The notes below the pieces were generated by a model that saw nothing but the letters and a program-made list of their open reading frames with translations, was not told the DNA's origin and made no database searches. Of a DNA stretch of 64,000 bases, positions 52,014 through 64,000 are shown one piece after another (the stretch's first letter is position 1; every line of letters starts with the position of its first letter). The stretch is from Deinococcus murrayi DSM 11303. Lineage in GTDB: Bacteria > Deinococcota > Deinococci > Deinococcales > Deinococcaceae. The stretch lies in contig NZ_KI519501.1 of NCBI RefSeq assembly GCF_000482805.1, forward strand, positions 61,020 through 125,019, given 5' to 3'. The translations under genes and the position numbers were made by a program.

Positions 52014-52081
52014 GGGGGGATTCTCCTTGAAGAGAGGGGCGGAAGTCTGTTGGAGGGGTTGCGGGATGGCCCCGCAGCCCC

Positions 52082-53152
52082 TCATCGTTTATAAAACGGC
52101 AGCTCGACCCGCCGCGCCGGGTGCGCCTTGCCGCGCACCTCAACTTCAAAAGCGTCCGCATTCGCCGCGTCCGCCCGCACCAGCGCCATGGCGATGGGGT
52201 GGCCGAGGGTGGGGCTGGTCGTGCCGGAGGTGACGTGCCCGACTCGCTCGCCGTTCAGCAGCACCGGGTAGCCCTCACGCACGGGCACGCGCTCCAGCGC
52301 CAGGCCGATGAGCCGCACGGGGGGCGGGGCCTGTATTCCGGCGCGGCCCACGTGGTCCTTGTCCTTGACGACCCAGGTGTAGGTGCTGGCGAGGGGATGC
52401 AGGTCCTCGGCGAACTCGTGGCCGTAGAGGGGAAATCCTGCCTCCAGCCGCAGGGTGTCGCGGGCACCCAGGCCCGCCGGGGTGAGGCCCAGGGCGAGCA
52501 GGCCCTCCCACAGCGCCTCGGCATTCCCAGCCTCCACGAAGACCTCGAAGCCGTCTTCGCCCGTGTAGCCCGTGCGGGCGAACATCACCGGGTGGCCCAG
52601 CAGGGTGCCCGTGAAAAAGGCGTTCTTCTTCTTCGTGCTCAGGTCGGCGTCGGTGTGGGGGCGCAGCAGCGCCTCGGCTTCCGGCCCCTGCACGGCCAAC
52701 AAGGCCCACCGCTCCGACTCGTCGGTCAGCGTCACGTCGAAGCCTGCCGCGTACTTCTGGAGGTGCGCCCAATCCTTGGCGATGTTGGAAGCGTTGACCA
52801 CCAGCAGGAACTCCTGCGGTCCCACCCGGTAGACATAGAGGTCGTCGACCAGCCCGCCCGCCTCGTTGGGGAGCCAGTTGTACCCGGCGCGGCCCGGTTT
52901 GAGCTTCGCCACGTCGTTGGTGGTCACGCGCTGAAGGAAAGCTTCGGCGTCCGGCCCGGATACCCGGAACTCGCCCATGTGGGACACGTCGAATATCCCG
53001 GCGCGGGTGCGGACGGCCTCGTGCTCGGCCCGGACGCCCGCGTACTGCACGGGCATCTCCCACCCCCCGAAGGGAACCATACGGGCACCCGCCCGCAGGT
53101 GCGCGGCGTGCAGGGGCGTCCGCTTCAGCGGCGTCTCAGAAGCCTGGGTCAC
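52082..53152 (-). CDS. gcvT: Glycine cleavage system T protein (aminomethyltransferase)
   Basis: GcvT moves the methylene group from GcvH to tetrahydrofolate and releases ammonia. It is 356 residues with [14 protein letters not shown], the folate-binding [25 protein letters not shown] and the C-terminal [18 protein letters not shown]. The GTG at 53152 is supported by a TACAGT box that ends 6 nt before it, so the operon mRNA is probably leaderless. No glycine riboswitch fits in the 73 nt shared with the divergent neighbour. Confidence 0.95.
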   Translation of the reverse strand: MTQASETPLKRTPLHAAHLRAGARMVPFGGWEMPVQYAGVRAEHEAVRTRAGIFDVSHMGEFRVSGPDAEAFLQRVTTNDVAKLKPGRAGYNWLPNEAGGLVDDLYVYRVGPQEFLLVVNASNIAKDWAHLQKYAAGFDVTLTDESERWALLAVQGPEAEALLRPHTDADLSTKKKNAFFTGTLLGHPVMFARTGYTGEDGFEVFVEAGNAEALWEGLLALGLTPAGLGARDTLRLEAGFPLYGHEFAEDLHPLASTYTWVVKDKDHVGRAGIQAPPPVRLIGLALERVPVREGYPVLLNGERVGHVTSGTTSPTLGHPIAMALVRADAANADAFEVEVRGKAHPARRVELPFYKR

Positions 53153-53225
53153 CCCCCAACTGTACCGGAGCGCCGCCGCCCCGCGTCCGGGCCGCCCGGA
53201 CGTGTCGGGGGAGGTAGGCTGGGGC

Positions 53226-53780
53226 ATGACGGGGCCAAACAACGCGCCCGCGAGCGCTTCTTTCCTGCTGGGGGTGCTTCCGCCGCCAGACCTGGGAGCG
53301 CGGGTGGAGGCCTTTCGCGCCCGCCTCGGCCTGCGCGAGAGCGCCCCGCACGTGACCGTCAAGGCGCGAAGCGGACTCACCCCAGACCTGGGCTGGTGGG
53401 GGACGGCGCGGTCGGTCGTGACGGCGAGTCCTTCCCTCGTCCTGGAGGTCAGCGGCCCACGGGCTTTTCGCAATGGCACCGCCGTCTATCTGGGGGTTGC
53501 CTCGCCCAGCCTGGTGGGGCTGCACCTGCGGCTGCTGGAGGTGCTAAAGCCCGCCCGGCGCTTCGGATACGAGGGACCGCAGATGACGCCCCACCTCACC
53601 CTGGCCCTGCGGCGGCGTGGGGTGGACCTCGGCGCGGTGCTGGAGGCGGCGCGGGCGGAGTTCGCCGACCTGGAGGCGCACCCCCTGACCTTCGCGGCCC
53701 GCGAGGTCTGGGTGCTGCGCAAGCGGGGACCAGGGGGCCTTTACGTGCCCTGGGAGGCGTGGCCGTTGGGGGAGGGCTGA
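53226..53780 (+). CDS. 2'-5' RNA ligase / cyclic phosphodiesterase family protein
   Basis: This 184-residue 2H-phosphoesterase-type protein has the two HxTx motifs, PHVTVKA near residue 41 and PHLTLAL near 121. The family joins or opens 2'-5' phosphodiester bonds in RNA or cleaves cyclic phosphates. A TAGGCT box ends 5 nt before the ATG. It is divergent from gcvT and overlaps the convergent cyclo-ligase gene by 40 nt. Confidence 0.88.
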   Translation: MTGPNNAPASASFLLGVLPPPDLGARVEAFRARLGLRESAPHVTVKARSGLTPDLGWWGTARSVVTASPSLVLEVSGPRAFRNGTAVYLGVASPSLVGLHLRLLEVLKPARRFGYEGPQMTPHLTLALRRRGVDLGAVLEAARAEFADLEAHPLTFAAREVWVLRKRGPGGLYVPWEAWPLGEG

Positions 53781-54325
53781 GCGGGGGTGAGGCCGCCCTC
53801 GGTTGCCAGAAAGCCCACCCGCAGGTCATGCGCCTCGCTTGGCAACTCGCCCACCACCAGCGCCCCCCAGACCACGCCCACGGTCAAGCCGCCAAAGTCC
53901 GGCAGCAGGCGGTCATAGAAGCCGCCCCCGTACCCCAGCCGCACCCCCCGGCGATCAAAGGCGAGGCCGGGCAGGAGCACGGCGTCCACCGTCTCCAGCG
54001 CCACGCCGGGCGCGTCCGCCGGGGGCTGGCGCACCCCGAAGCGGCTGACCTCGGTGGCGGTCTCCCAGGGATGCAGGGTGAGGTGCGGTGCGGGCCGAAA
54101 GCGGGCGCGGGGGGCAAGCAACTCAAACTCGGCGGCCAGCGCCCCCACCTCCGGTTCGCCGGGCAGGGCGTGGTAGGCGAGGACCCGCCGCGCCCCCTGG
54201 CCGTGCAAGAAGGCGGTGAGGGGGGCGCAGAGGTCAGCCGAGCGGTCCGGCTGGCTGGCCCGGACCTCCCGCGCCCAGGCCCGCCACTCTGGCTTGGGGG
54301 CGGTGGGGGAGGGCAGGGGGGGCAT
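53741..54325 (-). CDS. 5-formyltetrahydrofolate cyclo-ligase
   Basis: This ATP enzyme turns 5-formyl-THF into 5,10-methenyl-THF, which feeds one-carbon metabolism next to the glycine cleavage genes. It is 194 residues with the signature [15 protein letters not shown] and [16 protein letters not shown] 54325 has a TAGGCT box ending 7 nt upstream (leaderless). The location beside gcvTHP is a functional match even though the genes are not in one operon. Confidence 0.92.
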   Translation of the reverse strand: MPPLPSPTAPKPEWRAWAREVRASQPDRSADLCAPLTAFLHGQGARRVLAYHALPGEPEVGALAAEFELLAPRARFRPAPHLTLHPWETATEVSRFGVRQPPADAPGVALETVDAVLLPGLAFDRRGVRLGYGGGFYDRLLPDFGGLTVGVVWGALVVGELPSEAHDLRVGFLATEGGLTPAQPSPNGHASQGT

Positions 54326-54402
54326 GGGAGACAGCCTAGCGGACCGGCAGCAACCCCCTCCCCCCGGCAACGCTGGCCAGGGGCGGGAGACGCGAGAGAC
54401 GC

Positions 54403-55254
54403 TTATTGGTTCGGCAGCGCCAGCGCCAAGGAGCGCAGGGCGAGGCCAGTCACCGTGCTCTTGGCGGTTGCCGCGCCTGTCGCCAGATTGACCCTGTACA
54501 GCATGGTGTTGCCGCCCATGCTCACGCTGAGGTAAGCCGCGTCGGCCCCGGCGATGTCGAAGCCAGTCATACCCTTCACCGCGTCCACGCCCAGCTTGCC
54601 CACCGGGGCCAGGGTGCTGAACTGAGGGCCGACCGAGTGAATCACCAAGGTGTCCTGATCGGCGTCCACCGAGTACAGGGTCGTCGTGGCCCCCGCAGGA
54701 GCTGCGCCGGTCGCGCTGTTGTTGAACGAGTGGGTGTACGCCGCCGCGACGAGGTCGGGGTTGGGGGTGCCCGTGGCGTACATCAGCATGCCGTCGTCGG
54801 TGACCGTACCTGCCGGGGACGCGCTCGGCGTGGGGGGGGTGCTCGGCGTCAGGCGGAAGGAGCGGTCACCCTCGGCAAACACGCGCAGGCGATTGGCCGC
54901 CGGGTTAAAGTCCATGGCGACGGGGGTCACTCCGGCGGGCAGGCTGGCCCCATCGGGGGTCAGGACGCCGCTGGCCGGGTCAAGGCGGTAGAGCCTCCCC
55001 GCACTCGACAGGGCGTACAGCCGGTTGTCGGTGTTGCGCACGTCCAGGTCAACCAGCGTCTCGCCGGTTGGCAGCCCGGTCACGCTCAGGCGGCGCAGGC
55101 TGGCCGCCGCGTTGTCGGTCCCGAACGTCACGAGGCGGCCTTGAGTATCCAGCCCGTAGGCCGTCATCCCCTGGGGGGCAGCGGGCGCTCTCATCGTCCC
55201 GCAGGCGGAGAGGGCGAGGGCAAAGGTGGCGGAAAGCAGGGGCAGTCGTTTCAT
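54403..55254 (-). CDS. DUF4394 lipoprotein
   Basis: This 283-residue lipoprotein has lipobox LSAC (Cys18) after a short signal. The mature domain repeats the DUF4394 pattern ([61 protein letters not shown]), which builds a beta-propeller-like fold. The role is unknown. AGGAGG lies before the ATG. Confidence 0.88.
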   Translation of the reverse strand: MKRLPLLSATFALALSACGTMRAPAAPQGMTAYGLDTQGRLVTFGTDNAAASLRRLSVTGLPTGETLVDLDVRNTDNRLYALSSAGRLYRLDPASGVLTPDGASLPAGVTPVAMDFNPAANRLRVFAEGDRSFRLTPSTPPTPSASPAGTVTDDGMLMYATGTPNPDLVAAAYTHSFNNSATGAAPAGATTTLYSVDADQDTLVIHSVGPQFSTLAPVGKLGVDAVKGMTGFDIAGADAAYLSVSMGGNTMLYRVNLATGAATAKSTVTGLALRSLALALPNQ

Positions 55255-55418
55255 GGAAACCTCCTGGGGCCGGGAGCGGTCACCGCCCCCGACCTTCTTT
55301 TCGGGGTATGCGAGGGGCGCTGCGCTTGGATGTCCCCAGGGCCTTGAGCGCGGCTTTATGCACGCGGTCTGTCGGGTGCGCCACCGTCCCCGACGCGGGC
55401 TAGTGGTCTGCTCGGCCC

Positions 55419-56047
<629 letters not shown>

Positions 56048-56051
<4 letters not shown>

Positions 56052-56719
56052 CCGACCTCCTTCGGCCCCTTCAGCCCGCTTTTGCCCTCGCGCTCCCGCA
56101 GCACAGCGGCCACATCCCCCGGCGAGACGCCCACCTCGGCGAGCGCGAAGAGGGTATGAAAGAAGAGGTCGGCGGCCTCGGTTGCCAGCTCCGCCCGGTC
56201 CCCGTTTTTGGCGGCGAGCAGCACCTCGCCCGCCTCCTCGCTGATTTTTTTCAGCACCCGGTCGAGGCCCCCCGCGTGCAGCCGAGCCACGTAGCTGTTC
56301 TCCGGCAGGGTAGCGAGGCGCCCCGCGATGGTCGCATAGACCCGCTCCAGGGTGCCGTCCAGTCCGGTGTCTGGGGCGTCCCCCTCCAGCAGCGGCGTGT
56401 GGAAGCAGGAGTACGCCCCGGTGTGGCACGCTGGCCCCGTCTGCTCGACCCGGTAGAGCACGCTGTCGCCGTCGCAGTCGAGGTGCACGGAAACGACCCG
56501 CTGGGTGTGCCCGCTCGTGGCCCCCTTGACCCACGGCTCGCCCCGCGAGCGGCTGTAATAGGTCGCTTCCCGCGTGACCAGGGTGCGCTCGATGGCGGCG
56601 CGGTCGGCATAGGCCTGCATCAGCACCGCGCCCGTGCGGGCGTCCTGGGTCACGACCGGCACGAGGCCGTCCGGCCCGAACTTCAGCGCGTCGAGCTGGG
56701 GCGTACTGGGACCGCTCAT
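56048..56719 (-). CDS. hisIE: Bifunctional phosphoribosyl-AMP cyclohydrolase / phosphoribosyl-ATP pyrophosphatase
   Basis: The fused enzyme does steps two and three of histidine synthesis. The 223 residues contain the HisI domain (about 1-115; [41 protein letters not shown], and the zinc cysteine in [12 protein letters not shown]) and the HisE domain (about 128-215; [34 protein letters not shown]). The ATG overlaps the hisF stop by 4 nt. Confidence 0.96.
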
Positions 56720-57507
56720 GCGTCCCGCCAGTCGGGGCGCACGGGCAGCCCCTCGGCTTTCAGGTACGCCTTGACCTGCGGCACCGTCAGTTCCCCGAAG
56801 TGAAAGACGCTCGCGGCGAGGGCCGCGTCGGCCTGCCCGCCCTCCTCGCCGCCGCGCAGCACGTCCCGGAAGTCTTCCAGCCGCCCCGCCCCCCCCGACG
56901 CGATGACCGGGAGGTCGACCGCCGAAGCGACGGCGCGGGTCGCTTCCAGGTCGAAACCCGCCCGCGTGCCGTCGGCGTCCATCACGTTCAGGCAAAGTTC
57001 GCCCGCGCCCAGCCGCTGGCCCTCTTCGGCCCACGCCAACAGGTCGAGGCCAGTGTCTACCCGCCCGCCGCCCACGTGGACGGTCCAGCCCCCCCCGCCC
57101 GGTCGCCGCTTGGCGTCGATGCTCAGGACCACGCACTGCGCCCCGAAGTGGTCCGACGCCTCGCGGATAAGCGCAGGCCGCCGCACCGCGCCGCTGTTCA
57201 CGCTCACCTTGTCCGCCCCGGCCATCAGCAGTTGCCGGAAGTCGGACACCGCGTTCACACCGCCCCCCACCGTCAGCGGCATCATGACCTGTTCGGCCAC
57301 CCGCGCGGCCACGTCCAGCATCAAGGAGCGGCCCTCGTGGGTCGCGGTGATGTCGTAAAAGACGAGTTCGTCAGCTTGCTGCGCCTCGTACGCCTGCGCG
57401 AGCGCGAGGGGGTCCCCGGCGTCGCGGTGGTCCTCAAAAAAGCGGACATTCTTGACCACCCGCCCGTTTTGCACGTCCAGACAGGGGATGATGCGCTTGG
57501 TCAGCAT
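56716..57507 (-). CDS. hisF: Imidazole glycerol phosphate synthase cyclase subunit
   Basis: HisF closes the imidazole ring using ammonia from HisH. It is 263 residues: catalytic Asp11 ([14 protein letters not shown]), [36 protein letters not shown] and [13 protein letters not shown]. Asp130 falls in LSIDAKR. A TAGACT box (57515-57520) ends 7 nt before the ATG. hisF and hisIE form a two-gene operon; hisH is not in the window. Confidence 0.96.
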   Translation of the reverse strand: MLTKRIIPCLDVQNGRVVKNVRFFEDHRDAGDPLALAQAYEAQQADELVFYDITATHEGRSLMLDVAARVAEQVMMPLTVGGGVNAVSDFRQLLMAGADKVSVNSGAVRRPALIREASDHFGAQCVVLSIDAKRRPGGGGWTVHVGGGRVDTGLDLLAWAEEGQRLGAGELCLNVMDADGTRAGFDLEATRAVASAVDLPVIASGGAGRLEDFRDVLRGGEEGGQADAALAASVFHFGELTVPQVKAYLKAEGLPVRPDWRDA

Positions 57508-57663
57508 GGGCGGTAGTCTAGCCCCCTCCCCTGAGCCTCACCTGCCCTGACTGGACATGAGTTCCTCACAGCTCCCGTCTTAGGATGGATTTGTTAAAAT
57601 CTTTATGTTTCTAGGCAAGCGGGCGCTGGACAGCGGCTCATGCGGACCAGCCAAAGGGGTGAA

Positions 57664-58083
57664 GTGAACAGGCCTATGGAAAGACGGCGCATCCTGCTCG
57701 TCGACGACAATCCGCACGATGTCGAGTTGGCGCTCGACGCCCTCCAAGACCGCGGGGCAGAAGTCGAGGTGGCCGCGAGCGGTCCCGAAGCCCTCGCCGC
57801 GCTGTGCGGAGCCAAGCTGCCCGACCTGATTCTCCTCGACCTGAAGATGCCCCAGATGGATGGCCTGGCCGTCCTCGACCAGATTCGCAGCCGCAGTGCG
57901 ACCCGCGACCTGCCCGTCGTGATGCTCAGCACCAGCGGCGAGGAACGCGACGTGGCCGACTGCTACGCGCACGGGGCGACCGCCTACGTCGTCAAACCGA
58001 TGGACTTCGGGCAGTTCCGCGCGGCCCTGCGGACCATCACCGACTTCTGGGCGCAGCTGAACGTGCGGCCCCGGCTGCGCTGA
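57664..58083 (+). CDS. Single-domain response regulator
   Basis: The 139-residue receiver domain has the acidic pair in LLVDDNPHDVE, the phosphate-accepting aspartate in LILLDLKMPQMDG, a Ser in VVMLSTSGEE and the lysine in AYVVKPMD. There is no output domain, so it acts by binding another protein, as in Rcp1/phytochrome-type partners (EQ-like form with DNPHD). The start is chosen at GTG 57664, which follows AAGGGG; ATG 57676 and ATG 57640 are alternatives. A TAAAAT box lies at 57595-57600. Confidence 0.9.
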   Translation: MNRPMERRRILLVDDNPHDVELALDALQDRGAEVEVAASGPEALAALCGAKLPDLILLDLKMPQMDGLAVLDQIRSRSATRDLPVVMLSTSGEERDVADCYAHGATAYVVKPMDFGQFRAALRTITDFWAQLNVRPRLR

Positions 58084-58105
58084 AGTCAGAGCGGCCAGCC
58101 TCCAG

Positions 58106-58148
58106 CCGCCAGCGCATCCTCAAGCTGACCTTCAGATGCGCTCGGCGG
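58106..58148 (+). terminator. Long hairpin after the response regulator gene
   Basis: A 13-bp stem with one bulged C (CCGCCAGCGCATC with GATGCGCT-c-GGCGG) encloses 16 nt, beginning 23 nt after the stop. Its right arm comes within 9 nt of the -10 of the DUF72 gene, so it may also affect that promoter. Confidence 0.6.
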
Positions 58149-58169
58149 CCTGCACGCTACCTTGACCCC

Positions 58170-59003
58170 ATGCGTGTCTGGATAGGCTGCGGCGGCTACA
58201 CCAACGACGACTGGGCGGCCCCCGGCCTGCTGTACGAGGGTGTGAAAAAAGACGCCTACCTGGAGACCTACTCGCAGCACTTTGACGCCGCCGAACTCAA
58301 CAGCTCCTTTTACGCGATTCCCGGCCTCAAGGCCTTTGAAGGGATGGTTCGCAAGTCGGGCGGGCGCACCCGCTTCACCGTCAAGCTGAACAAGGTCTTT
58401 ACCCACGACCGCGCCCCCAGCGACGCCGACTTCGACCGGATGCTGCAAAGCCCCCAGCCCCTGCGCGACGCCGGGGTGATGGGGCCGTACCTGGCGCAGT
58501 TTCCCTACTCCTTTCACCGCACCGCCGACAACCGCAAGTACCTGCTGGGGCTGGCTGAACGCTTCGCCGGGCACGAGCTGGCAGTCGAGTTGCGCCACGC
58601 CTCCTGGGACCAGCCGGAGGTCCGCGAGGGCATGGCCGAGTACGGCCTGATTTGGGTCAGCCCCGACTATCCCCCGGTCGGCGGAATGCCCGAACCCCAG
58701 GTCCACGTCACGACCGACGTGGGCTACCTGCGCCTGCACGGGCGCAACAAGGGCAGTTGGTGGGAGGGCCAGAGTGCCGCCGAGCGCCACGACTACCTGT
58801 ACTCCCGCGCCGAGATGAACGAATGGGCCGAAAAAATCGCGCTCGTCGAAGGGGACCTCTCCGAGCTGTACGTCTTTTTCCAGAACACGACCAGGGGTCA
58901 CGCCCTGAAGAACATCCCCATGCTGCGCGAGGCGCTGAGGGCGCGGGGGGTGCCCGTGAAAACCCCGGAGCCGGGGGAGGGGGAGGAGGGGCGGCTGCTC
59001 TGA
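58170..59003 (+). CDS. DUF72 family protein
   Basis: This 277-residue TIM-barrel-like protein of unknown role shows DUF72 marks: VWIGCGGYTNDDWAAPG at the start, YSQHFDAAELNSSFYAIP, FTVKLNKVFTHDR, ELRHASW and YLRLHGRNKGSW, and the end FFQNTTRGHALKNI. A TACCTT box ends 6 nt before the ATG. It is convergent with the GNAT gene (3-nt gap). Confidence 0.9.
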   Translation: MRVWIGCGGYTNDDWAAPGLLYEGVKKDAYLETYSQHFDAAELNSSFYAIPGLKAFEGMVRKSGGRTRFTVKLNKVFTHDRAPSDADFDRMLQSPQPLRDAGVMGPYLAQFPYSFHRTADNRKYLLGLAERFAGHELAVELRHASWDQPEVREGMAEYGLIWVSPDYPPVGGMPEPQVHVTTDVGYLRLHGRNKGSWWEGQSAAERHDYLYSRAEMNEWAEKIALVEGDLSELYVFFQNTTRGHALKNIPMLREALRARGVPVKTPEPGEGEEGRLL

Positions 59004-59006
59004 GCT

Positions 59007-59419
59007 TCAGGGGGCCGCGAGACGGTAAAAGGCGTGCGGCATGCCGCGCCAGTCTTCTTCCCCGGTGAGGGTGAATCCCACCTTCTCCAGCACGCGGCGG
59101 CTGGCCCCGTTGTCCGCGTGCGCGAAGGCGAGCAGGTACCCCAGCTCCCGGTGCTGGCCGTCCTCCGAGAGGCCGAAGCCGCCGCGTCCCACGGTGCGCC
59201 CCGGCGCGTCCTCCACCCGCCACTTGGTCCATCCCCACGCGGCCTGCTCCCGCCGGAAGTCGGCGAGTCGCCGGGCCGCTTTCGCCGCGTCGTAGGGGCC
59301 GCTGAGAAAAAAGCGCATCGTCCGCGGGTCGGCGTGCAGGGCGTGGAAGTCGGCGAGGTCGCCCTCTGCCCAGGTCGTGAGCGTCAGGCGCGGGGTGGAG
59401 AAGACCGTCTGGCGCACCC

Positions 59420-59423
<4 letters not shown>
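59007..59423 (-). CDS. GNAT N-acetyltransferase with a missing acetyl-CoA loop
   Basis: The 138-residue protein begins and ends like the RimJ/RimL-type acetyltransferases ([31 protein letters not shown]) but is about 35-40 residues short. The break is at ELGYLLA followed at once by FAHADNGAS: the segment with the acetyl-CoA pyrophosphate loop (usually R/QxxGxG/A) is absent. The frame is preserved. It is coupled to ttcA by a 4-nt overlap. It is probably an inactive remnant unless the fold is maintained another way. Confidence 0.75.
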
Positions 59424-60312
<889 letters not shown>

Positions 60313-60316
<4 letters not shown>

Positions 60317-61146
60317 GGCGTCTCGCTTCGCCCGCTGCGGCGAGCGGGGGGATGGGGGATAGGGTAGCGCCCCGCCTTCGCAGCCCGCCCCTCCCCGGCT
60401 CTCATTCGGGCCACGATGAGGACGGCGGGCGTCAGCATCAGCGCCCACGCGAGCCACTTGCTGGGGTGGACGGGCCGCCAGCCCCCGGCCTGATGGGGGT
60501 ACACCCACGCCCCCAGCCCGGTCGCCACGTTCTCTGCGAGGTACACGAAGGCGGCGATGAGCGTCAGCGAGAGCGGCAGGCTCATCGCCAAGCGCTCGCC
60601 CCCCACCGTGAAGCCCACCCGCGTGCGGCGGTGAGCCAGCAGCAGCGCTGCCGTTAGCCCCAGCCGCACCTCCAACCCAGCACTGAGCAGGAAATGGGCG
60701 TAAGTCGCCCCGACCAGCCCGACTTGCCACGTCAGGGGCGGCTCCCCGCTCAGGCGCAACTCGCAGCGCTGCCACGCCTGCGCGACGTAGCTGCCCACGC
60801 TGGCGTACATGAAGCCCGCGTACAGGGGCACGCCGAGGACCTTGCCCACCGCTTCCTCCGGGTAGGCCCAGGCCCCCAGCGCGACCCGGTGCGCCTCCAG
60901 CCCAAAGCCCAGCGCGTGAAAGAGCAGCAGCGCCAGCGCCTCGCGCGGCGTCTCGAAGCGGGTCCACACCAGCGCCCCCTGCACCAGCAGGCAGCCCAGG
61001 AGCAGGAAGTCGTAGCGGGCCAGGCCCCAGTCCTCCAGCGGCAGCGCCCTGGACAGCGCCAGCAGCCCCACCACGCTCAAGGCGAAGGTGCAGCAGAGGG
61101 CCTGCACAGCCGTGAAGTGCGCCAGCAGACGCAGGAACCGGGCCAT
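60313..61146 (-). CDS. DUF817 integral membrane protein
   Basis: This 277-residue protein has about eight spans. DUF817 marks include [35 protein letters not shown] and [20 protein letters not shown]. The role of the family is not known. ATG 61146 follows GGGGG; upstream starts were rejected because they add a Gly-rich stretch without membrane features. It is the first gene of an operon with ttcA and the GNAT gene. Confidence 0.85.
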
Positions 61147-61233
61147 GCCCCCAGCGTGCCCCCCCACCCCGCCCCAGGGCGTCATGCTTCCGGAGGACGC
61201 CCGCCTCATCTGCCCGGCGTAGGCTGGGGGCCG

Positions 61234-61302
61234 ATGAGTGGTTTTGCGTCCCTTCTTCCCGACCGTGCCGCGCGTTCCCGTAGGGGCGCGGCGGCCCACT
61301 AG
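61234..61302 (+). CDS. Possible 22-residue leaderless peptide before the pbp gene
   Basis: ATG 61234 is preceded at 8 nt by a TAGGCT box, and the frame runs 22 codons ([18 protein letters not shown]...) to a TAG that overlaps the TAGAGT -10 box (61300-61305) of the penicillin-binding protein gene. The peptide is basic. It may be a short regulatory or chance frame; only the promoter-like spacing supports it. Confidence 0.25.
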   Translation: MSGFASLLPDRAARSRRGAAAH

Positions 61303-61311
61303 AGTAGGGCC

Positions 61312-63723
<2,412 letters not shown>

Positions 63724-63733
63724 GGAAAGACCC

Positions 63734-64000
63734 TGGGCTGGCCCCAAAGTTTGGACGGTTTCGAGTAGAGACTCGGCTCAGGAGAAGGGTACACCATGGG
63801 CTTTTCCTGCTTGACCAGGGGAAGGTCGGACGACCACATTTGCGGTGTCCTGTCCGCAAAGGGGGGCGTCAGGCCGCCCCCTGGCCTGCCGAGCGAACTC
63901 GTCGGGGGTCCGGTAGCTCAGCGACGAATGTGGCCTCCTGGCGTTGAAAAACTCCCGGTAGCCATCCAGGACCACCTGGGCGTGCCGGGCCGAGTAGAAC
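63734..64000 (-). mobile_element. IS3-family element, one end visible
   Basis: An IS end-like sequence begins near 63734 (TGGGCTGGCCCCAAAGTTTG), starting with the TG typical of IS3 ends. It is followed by a transposase C-terminus that continues past the window. It was inserted only 10 nt after the penicillin-binding protein stop. The other end lies outside. Confidence 0.75.
63778..64000 (-). CDS. IS3-family transposase, C-terminal part (runs off the right edge)
   Basis: The frame is open to the window edge and ends at the TGA at 63778-63780, giving 73 visible codons. The sequence FNARRPHSSLSYRTPDEFAR is the conserved end of the rve/integrase domain of IS3-family OrfB transposases. The following about 30 residues are a poorly conserved tail. 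Whether the whole gene is intact cannot be seen here. Confidence 0.85.
   Translation of the reverse strand, partial: FYSARHAQVVLDGYREFFNARRPHSSLSYRTPDEFARQARGRPDAPLCGQDTANVVVRPSPGQAGKAHGVPFS

Noticed and set aside
53153..53225. Glycine riboswitch before gcvT
   Set aside because: Only 73 nt separate gcvT from the divergent gene, and a TACAGT box 6 nt before the GTG implies a leaderless mRNA.

Overview
The window is a gene-dense, very GC-rich stretch of a Deinococcus-type chromosome. This follows from the gene content: a fused SecD-SecF, a DdrI/SdrP-type Crp regulator, BshC of bacillithiol synthesis, an SLH-domain outer-membrane protein, and roadblock protein clusters. It also follows from the expression signals, because many genes have a TAnnnT box 5-8 nt before the start codon and no Shine-Dalgarno, the leaderless pattern known from Deinococcus. 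No species is assigned. No tRNA, rRNA, CRISPR array or prophage was seen, and no gap without a gene exceeds about 300 bases.

Layout. 1-4.8 kb: the end of a secreted protein gene, secDF, an intradiol dioxygenase-like protein and a small unknown. 4.8-14 kb: a System I cytochrome c maturation locus (ccdA, ccmA, ccmB, then ccmC-D-E-F-G-H) ending in a CcmI-like TPR protein fused to a cytochrome c domain and a Rieske protein. A divergent lipoprotein gene interrupts it. 14-17.5 kb: a luciferase-like oxidoreductase, a citrate-lyase-beta-like protein, a MaoC hydratase and three overlapping roadblock genes. 17.6-26.6 kb: gyrA with a candidate DdrO (RDRM) site, a ddrI-like regulator, a ferredoxin-NADP reductase-like flavoprotein, a glycosyltransferase, tyrA, an acyltransferase and a hydrolase. 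26.7-41 kb: argS, an ankyrin protein, an amidase, a metallo-hydrolase, trpBA, gluQ, a WecG/TagA transferase, a second Crp protein, bshC, a DUF402 protein, a HIBADH-type dehydrogenase and a broken degV.

41.7-44.1 kb is a mobile-element cluster: an IS1341-type tnpB element with intact RuvC residues, a 146-bp inverted-repeat element, and an IS5-family insertion sequence flanked by CTAG duplications that ends exactly at the stop codon of a MoxR-like ATPase gene. 44-48.5 kb holds the most unusual proteins: a protein of six exact 22-residue repeats, and an SLH-coiled coil-collagen-like-beta-barrel protein that looks like a miniature envelope tether. 48.6-64 kb: the glycine cleavage operon gcvT-gcvH-gcvP, folate and tRNA modification genes, hisF-hisIE, a response regulator, a GNAT gene with an internal deletion, a class A penicillin-binding protein and the start of an IS3-family element at the right edge.

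Themes worth following: the collagen-like envelope protein and the 22-residue repeat protein; two genes (degV and the GNAT gene) whose missing segments fit deletion between short direct repeats; and dispersed structured repeats built on 7-bp units, one of which supplies the start of ccmA.
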